The notes under the pieces: generated by a model
The model's database searches: none
Seen by the model: the letters and a program-made list of their open reading frames with translations, nothing else
What the model was told of the DNA's origin: nothing
In this document: one piece after another, positions 32,446 to 42,793 of the stretch
Layout of the letters: every line of letters begins with the position of its first letter
Numbering within the stretch: position 1 is the first letter of the stretch
Made by a program: the position numbers and the translations under genes
NCBI RefSeq assembly: GCF_008728835.1
Contig: NZ_CP042582.1
Location: 1,488,001 to 1,552,000 of the forward strand
Direction of reading: 5' to 3'
Length of the DNA stretch: 64,000 nucleotides
Source of the DNA: Hypericibacter adhaerens
GTDB taxonomy: Bacteria > Pseudomonadota > Alphaproteobacteria > Dongiales > Dongiaceae

Positions 32446-35400
32446 ATGATCTTCCGCGATCCGCCTGCCGCCGCCGGCCCGCTGCGTCAGCGCCTGCGCG
32501 ATGTCTACCGGGCCGACGAGACCGAATGCGTCGATCGGCTGCTGGCCGCGGCCTCGCTGCCGGCCGACATGCTGGACCGCATCGCGGCACGCGCGCGCAA
32601 CCTGGTCCAGGAGGTGCGTTCGCGGCGCACCGGCCAGGGCGGGCTCGACGCCTTCCTCCATGAATACGAGCTCTCGAGCCGCGAAGGCGTGGTGCTGATG
32701 TGCCTCGCCGAGGCGCTCTTGCGCATCCCCGATGCGGAGACGGCCGACCGGCTGATCAAGGACAAGCTCGCCGATGCCGACTGGGAGAAGCATCTGGGCT
32801 CGTCGGACTCGCTCTTCGTCAATGCCTCGACCTGGGCCTTGATGCTGACGGGCCGCGTCATGCGGCTCGATCGCGATGGCGGGCAGGATCTGGCCGGCGT
32901 GCTGAAGCGGCTGGTCTCGCGCAGCGGCGAGCCCGTCATCCGCCAGGCGGTGATGCAGGCGATGCGCATCCTCGGCCGCCAGTTCGTGATGGGCCGCACC
33001 ATCGAGGAGGCGCTCGATCGCGCGCGTATCCTCGAGAAGAAGGGCTTCCGCTATTCCTACGACATGCTGGGCGAGGCCGCGCGCACCATGGCCGATGCCG
33101 AGCGCTACGACCGGGCCTATCAGCAGGCGATCCGCGCCATCGGCACCGCCGCCAAGGGGCGGGGGCCGATCGAATCGCCGGGCATCTCGGTCAAGCTCTC
33201 GGCGCTCCATCCGCGCTACGAGTTCGCCAAATCCGTGCGGGTGATGACGGAGCTGGTGCCGCGCCTGGTCCGGCTCGCGCAGATGGCCAAGGAAGCCGGC
33301 ATCGGCTTCACCGTGGATGCGGAAGAGGCGGAACGGCTCGATCTCTCGCTCGACGTGATCGAGGCTGTGGCGGGCGATCCGACGCTCAAGGGCTGGAACG
33401 GTTTCGGCCTCGCCATCCAGGCCTACCAGAAGCGCTGCTTCGACCTGATCGACGCGCTGGCCGACATGGCGCGCCGGCACCAGCGGCGCCTGATGGTGCG
33501 GCTCGTAAAGGGCGCCTATTGGGACAGCGAGATCAAGCAGAGCCAGGAGCGCGGCCTTCGGGGCTACCCCGTCTTCACCCGCAAGCTCTCGACCGACGTC
33601 TCCTACATCGCTTGCGCGCGCAAGCTCCTGGCCGATCCCGCGGCCTTCTACCCGCAGTTCGCGACCCACAACGCCCATACCCTGGCGGCGGTGCTGGAGA
33701 TCGCGGGCAACGCGACCGATTTCGAGTTCCAGCGCCTCCATGGCATGGGCGATGCGCTCTATGAGGAGGTGATCCCGCCCGAGACGTTGGGCCGCGCGGT
33801 GCGCATCTATGCGCCGGTCGGCAGCCACGAGGATCTGCTGGCCTATCTGGTGCGCCGCCTGCTGGAGAACGGCGCCAACACCTCCTTCGTCAACCGCATC
33901 GTCGACGAGAAGGCGCCGCTCGACGAGCTGATCGCCGATCCGGCGAGCCGCATCCGCCGGCTGGCGCAGAAGCCGCATCCGCATATCCCGCTGCCCCAGG
34001 CTCTGTTCGGCGCCGAACGCAAGAACTCCAAGGGCATCGACCTCACCGACCTCGCCGAACTCGGGCCGCTCGACCGCGGCCTGGACCAGGCGCTGAAGGA
34101 AGCGCACCAGGCGGCTCCCCTTGTCGGCGGACGTGCGCGCAGCGGCACCGCGCGCGCGGTCCTCAATCCGGCCGATCTGCGCCGCCGGGTGGGCGAGGTC
34201 GTGGAGGCGGGCAGACCCGAGCTCGAGGACGTGCTGGCGCGCGCCGCGCGCGCCCATGGCGAGTGGGACCGCACCCCGGCCGAGACGCGCGCGCAATGTC
34301 TCGAGCGCGCCGCCGACCTGATGGAGGCGGAGCAGCCGCGGCTGATGGCGCTCGCCATCGCCGAGGCCGGCAAGACCGTGCCCGATGCGCTGGCCGAGGT
34401 GCGCGAGGCGGTCGATTTCTGCCGCTACTACGCGGCGCGCGCCCGCGCCGATTTCGCGCAACCGCTGCGGCTGCCGGGTCCGACCGGCGAGCGCAACGAG
34501 CTGAGGCTCGCGGGCCGCGGTGTCTTCGCCTGCATCTCGCCCTGGAACTTCCCGCTCGCGATCTTCACGGGGCAGGTCACGGCGGCGCTGGTCGCGGGCA
34601 ACACGGTCATCGCCAAGCCCGCGGAGCAGACGCCGTTGATCGCGGCCGCCGCGGTGCGGATCCTGCACCAGGCGGGCGTGCCGGGCGACGTGCTGCATCT
34701 GCTGCCGGGCGACGGCGAGACGGTCGGGGCGCCGCTGATCGCCGATCCCCGCATCGCCGGCGTCGCCTTCACCGGTTCGACCGAGGTGGCGCGCGGGATC
34801 AACCGCGCGCTCGCCGCCAAGGACGGGCCGATCGTGCCGTTGATCGCCGAGACCGGCGGGCAGAACGCGATGATCGTCGATTCCTCGGCCCTGCCCGAGC
34901 AGGTGGTGCGCGACGTGCTGATCTCGGGGCTGCAGAGCGCGGGCCAGCGTTGTTCCGCCCTGCGCGTGCTCTTCGTGCAGCAGGACATCGCGCCCAAGCT
35001 CGAGACGATGCTGGCGGGCGCCATGGAGGAGCTCGAGGTCGGCGATCCCTCGCTTCTCGAGACCGACATCGGGCCGGTGATCGACGAGGGCGCGAAGAAG
35101 ACGCTCGAGGCCCATGCCGAGCGCATGAACCGCGAGAGCCGGCTGCTCTACGAGATCAAGCTCGACAAGAACCTGCCCCCCGGCCACTACTACGCGCCAC
35201 GCGCCTATGTGCTGGATTCGCTCTCGCGCCTGACGCGCGAGGTGTTCGGGCCGGTGCTGCATGTCATCCGCTGGCGCGCCGACCAGCTCGACCAGGTGAT
35301 CGACGCCATCAACGCCACGGGCTACGGCCTGACGCTGGGCGTCCATAGCCGCATCGATTCCACCCAGCGCCGGGTCTGGGAGCGGGTCAAGGCCGGCAAC

Positions 35401-35595
35401 ACCTATGTGAACCGCAACATGATCGGCGCCGTGGTGGGCGTGCAGCCCTTCGGCGGCGAGGGCCTGTCGGGCACCGGCCCCAAGGCCGGCGGCCCGCATT
35501 ATCTCCACCGCTTCGCGGTCGAGCGCACCCTCACCATCGACACGACCGCCGCCGGCGGCAACGCCTCGCTGCTCTCGCTGGCGGAAGAAGGGTAG
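32446..35595 (+). CDS. putA: Bifunctional proline dehydrogenase / L-glutamate-5-semialdehyde dehydrogenase PutA
   Basis: This 1049-residue enzyme oxidises proline to glutamate in two steps: an FAD-dependent proline dehydrogenase (about residues 80-460, with FGLAIQAYQKRCFDLI and MVRLVKGAYWDSEIKQSQERG) and an NAD-dependent aldehyde dehydrogenase (about 530-1040). The ALDH part has FACISPWNFPLAIFTGQV, the catalytic Glu in PLIAETGGQNAMIVDSSALP and the Cys in SAGQRCSALRV. The N terminus lacks the ribbon-helix-helix DNA-binding domain of E. coli PutA, so it is the shorter, non-regulatory type. ATG at 32446 gives the full family N terminus. Confidence 0.95.
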   Translation: MIFRDPPAAAGPLRQRLRDVYRADETECVDRLLAAASLPADMLDRIAARARNLVQEVRSRRTGQGGLDAFLHEYELSSREGVVLMCLAEALLRIPDAETADRLIKDKLADADWEKHLGSSDSLFVNASTWALMLTGRVMRLDRDGGQDLAGVLKRLVSRSGEPVIRQAVMQAMRILGRQFVMGRTIEEALDRARILEKKGFRYSYDMLGEAARTMADAERYDRAYQQAIRAIGTAAKGRGPIESPGISVKLSALHPRYEFAKSVRVMTELVPRLVRLAQMAKEAGIGFTVDAEEAERLDLSLDVIEAVAGDPTLKGWNGFGLAIQAYQKRCFDLIDALADMARRHQRRLMVRLVKGAYWDSEIKQSQERGLRGYPVFTRKLSTDVSYIACARKLLADPAAFYPQFATHNAHTLAAVLEIAGNATDFEFQRLHGMGDALYEEVIPPETLGRAVRIYAPVGSHEDLLAYLVRRLLENGANTSFVNRIVDEKAPLDELIADPASRIRRLAQKPHPHIPLPQALFGAERKNSKGIDLTDLAELGPLDRGLDQALKEAHQAAPLVGGRARSGTARAVLNPADLRRRVGEVVEAGRPELEDVLARAARAHGEWDRTPAETRAQCLERAADLMEAEQPRLMALAIAEAGKTVPDALAEVREAVDFCRYYAARARADFAQPLRLPGPTGERNELRLAGRGVFACISPWNFPLAIFTGQVTAALVAGNTVIAKPAEQTPLIAAAAVRILHQAGVPGDVLHLLPGDGETVGAPLIADPRIAGVAFTGSTEVARGINRALAAKDGPIVPLIAETGGQNAMIVDSSALPEQVVRDVLISGLQSAGQRCSALRVLFVQQDIAPKLETMLAGAMEELEVGDPSLLETDIGPVIDEGAKKTLEAHAERMNRESRLLYEIKLDKNLPPGHYYAPRAYVLDSLSRLTREVFGPVLHVIRWRADQLDQVIDAINATGYGLTLGVHSRIDSTQRRVWERVKAGNTYVNRNMIGAVVGVQPFGGEGLSGTGPKAGGPHYLHRFAVERTLTIDTTAAGGNASLLSLAEEG

Positions 35596-35633
35596 AGCGC
35601 CGAAGGACGGCTGCGAATTTTGGGGTTCAACCC

Positions 35634-36068
35634 ATGAAGAAGACGACAGCCAGCGTGAAGAAGAGCGGCCCGACGGAAAGAAAGCCGGAAGCCTCTGCCT
35701 CGCGGCTGATCGATGCGAGAATCGAGGAGCTGGGCGACTGGCGGGGCGAGACGCTCGCCCGGGTTCGAGGCCTCATCAAGCAGGCCGACCCGGAGGTGAT
35801 CGAGGAGTGGAAGTGGCGCGGGGTGCCGGTCTGGTCGCATGCCGGGATCGTCTGCACCGGCGAGACCTACAAGAATGTGGTGAAGCTGACCTTCGCCAAA
35901 GGCGCCTCGTTGGAGGATCCCGCAGGCCTCTTCAATGCCAGCCTGGAGGGCAGCACCCGGCGCGCCATCGATATCTATGAAGGCGACAAGATCGACGAGA
36001 AGGCGCTGAAGCTGCTCATTCACGCCGCTGTGGCGCTGAACGTCCAGAAGAAATCCAGGAGCGCCTGA
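35634..36068 (+). CDS. DUF1801 domain protein
   Basis: This is a 144-residue protein of the DUF1801 (YdhG-like) family. The conserved block runs RIEELGDWRGETLARVRGLI, then QADPEVIEEWKWRGVPVWSH, then a second half containing KNVVKLTFAKGASLEDP. The N-terminal ~25 residues are basic and low complexity (MKKTTASVKKSGPTERKPE). Function of the family is unclear. It follows putA by 38 bp and may share its transcript. It converges on the doxX gene. Confidence 0.85.
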   Translation: MKKTTASVKKSGPTERKPEASASRLIDARIEELGDWRGETLARVRGLIKQADPEVIEEWKWRGVPVWSHAGIVCTGETYKNVVKLTFAKGASLEDPAGLFNASLEGSTRRAIDIYEGDKIDEKALKLLIHAAVALNVQKKSRSA

Positions 36069-36091
36069 CGAGCGTCGCGGCGCCGGGGCTG

Positions 36092-36565
36092 CTATTGACC
36101 GGCGCCGAGCATGCGATCGCGGATCGCGGCGTCGAGGGACCAGCGGCCCGCCCCTCGCAGGACGAGGTAGAGCAGGGGCCCCGCCCAAAGCAGATGGTCG
36201 GGATAGTTCTCCGGATAGACGAAGAGCTGGATCACCAGCGTCTGAGCCAGCATGACAGCGGCGGCGGGCCGGGTGAGCAAGCCCAGCAACAGCAGGACTG
36301 GGCAGCTCAGCTCGATCGTGGTCGCGAGATAGGCCGCGAGCTCCGGCGGCAGGACCGGAACCCGGTATTCCTCGCGGAAGAGCGTGATCACCGTGTCGTT
36401 GCCGAAGGGGAGCTTGGTGAGCCCCGAGCGCCAGAAGGCGAGGGCGACGCCGAGGCGCAGCACCAGCGCCGGCAAAGCGGCCGGGACCTGATCGAGCCAA
36501 TCCAGGACGGATTGGGCGGTGCCGATGAGGCGGCCCTGCCCGAGCCCCGAGGAACGGGTTGCCAT
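36092..36565 (-). CDS. DoxX family membrane protein
   Basis: This is a 157-residue inner-membrane protein with four hydrophobic segments, in the DoxX family. The N-terminal RLGVALAFWRSGLTKL and the blocks ELSCPVLLLLGLLTRPAAAV and WAGPLLYLVLRGAGRWSLDA are typical. It lies 123 bp downstream of the bufferin precursor gene on the same strand. DoxX genes recur in gig-type bufferin operons, so a membrane redox role with the bufferin is likely. The intergenic stretch contains a 9-bp stem (36603-36611 with 36634-36642). Confidence 0.87.
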   Translation of the reverse strand: MATRSSGLGQGRLIGTAQSVLDWLDQVPAALPALVLRLGVALAFWRSGLTKLPFGNDTVITLFREEYRVPVLPPELAAYLATTIELSCPVLLLLGLLTRPAAAVMLAQTLVIQLFVYPENYPDHLLWAGPLLYLVLRGAGRWSLDAAIRDRMLGAGQ

Positions 36566-36688
36566 GCGATGGACCTTCGACGGTGAAAGGAGCGGGAAAG
36601 GTGCGGTCCGCAGGACGCGAGCGGCGTCGGGCCGCGGACCGCAGGCCTTCGCGATGATCGGATCAGCGGCGATGCCGCAAGGGCATCG

Positions 36689-36955
36689 TCACATCGGCTG
36701 CATCATGCCGCCGACGATCTTGCTGCAGGTGCCGGCCGGGACATAGATCCAGGAGGCGGGATCGGCGGCCTTGGTCGAGGTGCCGGCACAGGAATGGGTC
36801 GCGGTCTGGCAGTCGTTCTTGCCGGCCTGGGCGATGCCGTAGCACTTCTCGTTCTTGTATTCCGGCGTGGCGGCCGGACCGGCCTTGGCGCTGCTCAGCA
36901 GGGCGAGGGTGAGGGCGCCGGCGATGGTCGAGGCGGTGACGAGTCTGGTTTTCAT
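36689..36955 (-). CDS. BufA1-type bufferin precursor (DUF2282)
   Basis: This is an 88-residue exported peptide precursor of the DUF2282/BufA1 family, copper-binding peptides whose Cys are modified by an MNIO enzyme (BufB, DUF692) with a partner BufC (DUF2063). A signal peptide (MKTRLVTASTIAGALTLALL, ending SSAKA) is followed by a core with four Cys at residues 38, 49, 56 and 77 in the pattern KCYGIAQAGKNDC, HSCAG and AGTCSKIVGG. AAGGAGG precedes the ATG at 36955. Unusually, no bufB or bufC gene is next to it; the next gene downstream is doxX. The precursor may be modified in trans or act unmodified. Confidence 0.85.
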   Translation of the reverse strand: MKTRLVTASTIAGALTLALLSSAKAGPAATPEYKNEKCYGIAQAGKNDCQTATHSCAGTSTKAADPASWIYVPAGTCSKIVGGMMQPM

Positions 36956-37214
36956 GGAGGCCTCCTTCGTGCGTGTGAACCGGATGGTCGCTGAGGACGC
37001 CGCCGAGGATGAGCGGCACCGTTTCCGACGGCGAGTCACGTTCGCGCGAAGATGTCGTTATCGCTTCCCGCCTCCGGGCGGCGGCGCCCTGGTCTCGCGG
37101 AAATGTGAATGGGAAAAAAAGCGCAGCGGGCCGTGTGAACGGCCACGCTCCGGCGCCGGCACCGATGGGTTCTGACGATTTCGTGTTCCGCCGCGAGATG
37201 CCGGCAGGAAGCGG

Positions 37215-37829
37215 TCAGCCGGCGCGTTCCTCGCCCTGGTGCCGGGCGCGATGGCGCCGCGCCTTGGCGCGGTTGCCGCAATCGGCCATCGAGCACCAGT
37301 GGCGCGACTTGTTGCGGCTGGTGTCGAGGAAGAACCAGCCGCAATCCTCTCCGGCGCAGCGTTTGAGCGGCAGCGGCTCTTCATGCGCCAGGAGCGCCGC
37401 CGTCTCGGCCGCGAGCCAGTCGGTCACGGAATCGAGATCGAACCGGGTGCGTTTCCAGGCGAGCCGTCCTTTCTCGATCGCGAGGCGGCGCGAGCGGAAG
37501 GCGCGGGCGGCCTCGTCGGTCAGATGCTCGAGCGCGGCGGCGGGCGCCGGCTGCCGGGCGGCCATGGCCCTCAGGATCTGCAGGATCGCCTCGCGCAAGG
37601 CACGCGCGCGCGCCAGCGCCGCCTGCTCGGCGCGATCGCCCGCGGGCGGATCGACCTTGATGCCGGCGATGCCGGCCCAGGTCCGGTAGTCGGCGGGCGT
37701 CAAAAGCGAGTCGCGTGCCGTCGGCGTGTCAATTCCCGTCAGGCTGTTCACGAAATCCAGGCAGGGATGCCCGGCCCGATGCTCGAGCGCGGCGATGGGC
37801 GTGCCGGGAGGGCGGGTGGATATCTGCAT
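37215..37829 (-). CDS. CGNR zinc-finger / ABATE-domain regulator
   Basis: This is a 204-residue likely transcription regulator. The N-terminal ABATE domain begins near HRAGHPCLDFVNSLTG. The C-terminal CGNR zinc finger is CAGEDCGWFFLDTSRNKSRH followed by WCSMADCGNRAKARRHR, with four Cys that would bind zinc and a basic tail for DNA contact. It diverges from the EamA exporter gene. Four copies of a TAACC-type half-site lie in the 89 bp between them, so it probably represses itself and the exporter. I placed the start at the ATG at 37829, directly beside the first half-site. Confidence 0.85.
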   Translation of the reverse strand: MQISTRPPGTPIAALEHRAGHPCLDFVNSLTGIDTPTARDSLLTPADYRTWAGIAGIKVDPPAGDRAEQAALARARALREAILQILRAMAARQPAPAAALEHLTDEAARAFRSRRLAIEKGRLAWKRTRFDLDSVTDWLAAETAALLAHEEPLPLKRCAGEDCGWFFLDTSRNKSRHWCSMADCGNRAKARRHRARHQGEERAG

Positions 37830-37830
37830 G

Positions 37831-37904
37831 TAACCAGTATAAGTCGATTGACAGGTTACGTCCATCTCGACCAGTATAACCGGCAAATGGGGTTATACAG
37901 GTTA
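37831..37904. promoter_or_regulatory. Operator array between the CGNR regulator and the EamA exporter
   Basis: Four related half-sites occur in 74 bp: TAACCAGTATAA (37831), the reverse ACAGGTTACG (37851), ACCAGTATAACC (37870) and the reverse GGTTATACAGGTTA (37891). Read in one direction they share TAACCwGTATAACC, two forward and two reversed. They fill the gap between divergent starts, as expected for an autoregulated operator. The protein that binds it is inferred to be the CGNR regulator. Confidence 0.7.
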
Positions 37905-37918
37905 TTGGAGCCGCGGCC

Positions 37919-38860
37919 ATGAATCCGGCCTTTCTGGCGCTGCTGGGCGGCGCCGTCTTTTCCGGTCTGACGCCGATGGTGGTGCGCTGGGTCGAGATCG
38001 ATCCGGCGGCGGCCGGGTTCTGGCGCGTGGCGCTCATGCTGCCGATGCTGTGGCTCTGGGGTGCGCGCGATGCGCGGACCGCCGCGGCACCTATGTCGGC
38101 GCGCGACCGCTGGCTTCTCCTCATCGGCGGGGCGGCCTATGGCGCCGATATCGCGGTCTGGTTCTGGTCGATCGAGCTCACCACCGCGGCCAACGCGCAG
38201 CTCTTCGCCTATTGCTATCCGCTCTGGGTGGCGCTGGCGGGCACGCTCTTCCTCAACCAGCGTCTCGCGCGCATGGGCTGGGCCGCGATCGGCCTGGGCC
38301 TCGTCGGCGCCGCCTTCGTCATCGCCGGCAGCGGCGCGGGGCCGGCGCTGCAGGACGGCAGCAAGCTCCTGGGCGACGGGTTCGCGATCCTGGCGGGCCT
38401 GCTCTACACCGTGACCATGCTGGCGCAAGGCCATGTGCGTTCGCGGGTCGGCACGCGCCGCGTGCTGCTCTGGACCACGATCGCGGCCTCGGCCGTGCTG
38501 CTGCCCGCGGGCTTCATCAGCGGCCGCGCGGTGCTGCCGTCGAGCCTGACGCAGTGGGGCGTGATGGGACTTCTGGGATTGATGACCTTCGCGGCCCAGG
38601 CGCTCGTCGTCTATGCGCTGGGCCGCCTGCCGGTCAATCTCGCCGGCGTCGCGGGCAGTCTCAGTGTGGCGGTGGCCGCGACCAGCGGCTGGATCCTGCT
38701 CGGCGAGACGCTCGAGAACGGGCAGATCATCGGCGTCGCGATCGTGCTCGCCGCCGTGCCGATGGCCGAGCGCGCGGTGCGGCGCAGAAAGGAAACCCCC
38801 AAGCGTACTGTCTCTTTCCTTCCCGTCGCGGAGGCAAGGGAGCGGGCCGCGAAGGGCTAG
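37919..38860 (+). CDS. EamA/DMT family transporter
   Basis: This is a 313-residue inner-membrane transporter of the drug/metabolite family with ten predicted helices in two EamA repeats (residues about 5-140 and 150-290). Segments include LALLGGAVFSGLTPMVVRWV, ANAQLFAYCYPLWVALAGTL and GLLGLMTFAAQALVVYALGR. The C-terminal tail is hydrophilic. It probably exports a small metabolite or amino acid. It diverges from the CGNR regulator with an operator array between, so its expression is probably induced by the exported compound. GGAG precedes the start. Confidence 0.9.
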   Translation: MNPAFLALLGGAVFSGLTPMVVRWVEIDPAAAGFWRVALMLPMLWLWGARDARTAAAPMSARDRWLLLIGGAAYGADIAVWFWSIELTTAANAQLFAYCYPLWVALAGTLFLNQRLARMGWAAIGLGLVGAAFVIAGSGAGPALQDGSKLLGDGFAILAGLLYTVTMLAQGHVRSRVGTRRVLLWTTIAASAVLLPAGFISGRAVLPSSLTQWGVMGLLGLMTFAAQALVVYALGRLPVNLAGVAGSLSVAVAATSGWILLGETLENGQIIGVAIVLAAVPMAERAVRRRKETPKRTVSFLPVAEARERAAKG

Positions 38861-38931
38861 TCCCCGGTCCGCCGGTCCGCGACGTCGCTGCGGCCGGCAA
38901 ATCCGCAATGCGCTGAAAGAGCTTGTGTCGC

Positions 38932-38945
38932 TTGATCCCGATCAA
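38932..38945 (+). promoter_or_regulatory. Predicted Fnr/Anr/FixK box with -10 element
   Basis: TTGATCCCGATCAA matches the TTGAT-N4-ATCAA consensus exactly. A TATAAT-like CATAAA at 38968-38973 lies where the -10 of a class II Fnr promoter would be, giving a start near 38980. That is about 150 nt upstream of katG. The transcript could be a long katG leader or a small RNA. Confidence 0.6.
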
Positions 38946-39064
38946 AGCGCGAGCGTCCCCTGCGCATCATAAATGTTCCATCATCGCGTGGAGTCTCATG
39001 CGAGGAACGACGGTCAGCGGGAATGCGGCCGGCGCGTTGTCCCCTTGAGAATCGGCCCCAACTA

Positions 39065-41321
<2,257 letters not shown>

Positions 41322-41349
41322 GTTCCGGCGGAAAACTTCTCAGGCTGCG

Positions 41350-41385
41350 AGGAGGCGCAAGCGTTGCTTGCGCCTCCTTCTTTTT
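41350..41385 (+). terminator. Intrinsic terminator of katG
   Basis: A perfect 13-bp stem (AGGAGGCGCAAGC / GCTTGCGCCTCCT) with loop GTT is followed by TCTTTTT. It lies 28 bp after the katG stop and may also block the iron alcohol dehydrogenase transcript from the other side. Confidence 0.9.
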
Positions 41386-41415
41386 CACAAGCGCGGGCGG
41401 AGAGGAAACCGAGGC

Positions 41416-42591
41416 TCAGAGCGCGCCGTCGATCGAGGCGATGAACATCTGCTTCATCTCGGCCACGCCCGCCGGCACCGGATTGCCGCCGGTCGAGGGG
41501 TCGTTGAAGGCGGCCTGGGACAGAGAGTCGAGCTTCGACTTGTCGACGCCCAGATCCTTCAGCGTGTGCGGGATGCCGATCTCCTGGCGCAGCGCCAGCA
41601 CCCAGTCGAGCACGGCGTTGTAGGAGGGGTTCTTCAGGCCCAGCCAGGAGGCCAGCCGCGTCATCTTCTCGTCGATGGCCTTGCGGTTGAACTGCATCAC
41701 ATAGGGCATGACGACGGCGTTGGTGAGGCCGTGATGGGTGTCGTAGACGGCGCCCAGCGGATGGCTCAGCGAATGGATCGCGCCCAGCCCCTTCTGGAAG
41801 GCGGTGGCGCCCATGGTGGCGGCCGCCATCATATGGGCCCGTGCCTCGAGGTTCTTGCCGTCCTTCACCGCGACGGGGAGCCAGTTCTTGATCAGCCGCA
41901 TGCCCTCGACCGCGATGCCGTCGGCCATCGGGTGATAGCTCGGCACGCAATAGGCCTCGAGGCAGTGGGCGAGCGCATCCATGCCGGTGGCAGCCGTGAT
42001 CTTGGGCGGCAGCCCCACGGTCAGCGCCGGATCCTCGATCACGATGGAGGGCTGGACCTTCGGGTGGAAGATCAGCTTCTTCTCGTGCGTCTCCTCGTTG
42101 GTGATGACCGAGACGCGGCCGACCTCGGAACCGGTGCCCGAGGTGGTGGGCACGGCGATGATCGGTGCGATGCCGGCCGGGTCGACCAGCTTCCAGTTGT
42201 CGCCCACATCCTCGAAGGCCCAGAGCGGGTGCTTCTGGCCCGTCATCAGCGCCACTGCCTTGCCGGCATCGAGCGCGCTGCCGCCGCCGAAAGCGATCAC
42301 CCCATCATGCTTGCCGGCTCGATAGGCCGCGAGCCCGTCCTCGACATTCTTGCCGTTAGGATTGCCCTTGATGTTCGAGAAGAGGCCGGTGGGGAGCCCG
42401 GCCGCCTCGTTGCGCGCGACGGCGTCCTTGATCATCGGCAAGGGCGCCAGGCCGGGGTCGGTCACGATCAGCGGGCGCTTCATCCCCAGCGCCTTGCACA
42501 TGTCGGGCAGCTCGGCGATGCGGCCGACGCCGAACTTCACCGCGGTGGGGTAGTTCCAGTTGCCGCGCAGCGCGGCTGCATCGTTGGACAT
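41416..42591 (-). CDS. Iron-containing alcohol dehydrogenase
   Basis: This is a 391-residue type III alcohol dehydrogenase. The NAD-binding motif is FGGGSALDAGKAVAL, the second conserved block is PTTSGTGSEV. The metal ligands are Asp and His in TGMDALAHCLEAY and His in AIHSLSHPLGAVYDTHHG. It is the last gene of a set with a glutamine-synthetase-like ligase, aldehyde dehydrogenase and two amine permeases. In such a context it may oxidise the hydroxyl of a gamma-glutamylated amino alcohol to an aldehyde. A class B repeat separates it from the aldehyde dehydrogenase gene. Confidence 0.92.
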   Translation of the reverse strand: MSNDAAALRGNWNYPTAVKFGVGRIAELPDMCKALGMKRPLIVTDPGLAPLPMIKDAVARNEAAGLPTGLFSNIKGNPNGKNVEDGLAAYRAGKHDGVIAFGGGSALDAGKAVALMTGQKHPLWAFEDVGDNWKLVDPAGIAPIIAVPTTSGTGSEVGRVSVITNEETHEKKLIFHPKVQPSIVIEDPALTVGLPPKITAATGMDALAHCLEAYCVPSYHPMADGIAVEGMRLIKNWLPVAVKDGKNLEARAHMMAAATMGATAFQKGLGAIHSLSHPLGAVYDTHHGLTNAVVMPYVMQFNRKAIDEKMTRLASWLGLKNPSYNAVLDWVLALRQEIGIPHTLKDLGVDKSKLDSLSQAAFNDPSTGGNPVPAGVAEMKQMFIASIDGAL

Positions 42592-42639
42592 GGAATCAAG
42601 CCTCTCTCAAGCGAAACGGTTCAGGTCGAAACACAATTT

Positions 42640-42775
42640 ATCCCCTCCCCCGTCTTCGGGGGAGGGTAGGGGAGGGGGCTGCTCGGTCGACGAAGTCGGA
42701 CGAAGCGGCCGTGAGCCTTAACTTCTATCGCGTCTTCCCCCTCCCTGGCCCTCCCCCGAAGACGAGGGAGGGGAT
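42640..42775. repeat. Class B GC-rich inverted repeat, copy 4
   Basis: The element starts ATCCCCTCCCCCGTCTTCGG and ends CGAAGACGAGGGAGGGGAT, so its outer arms are complementary. It lies inside the amine-catabolic gene set, in the 202-bp gap between aldehyde dehydrogenase and alcohol dehydrogenase. A stem here may reduce or stabilise expression of the last gene. Confidence 0.7.
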
Positions 42776-42793
42776 CTGATTCTAAAGTGCGGA

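Noticed and set aside
32257-35508. A 1083-residue open frame opposite putA
   Set aside because: It is an antisense shadow of a high-GC gene. The putA strand has full catalytic motifs and normal composition, while the antisense translation is rich in Arg, His and Asp with no family signal.
36566-36688. A remnant of bufB or bufC between bufA and doxX
   Set aside because: The 123-bp gap has only a stem-loop and no DUF692- or DUF2063-like reading frame.
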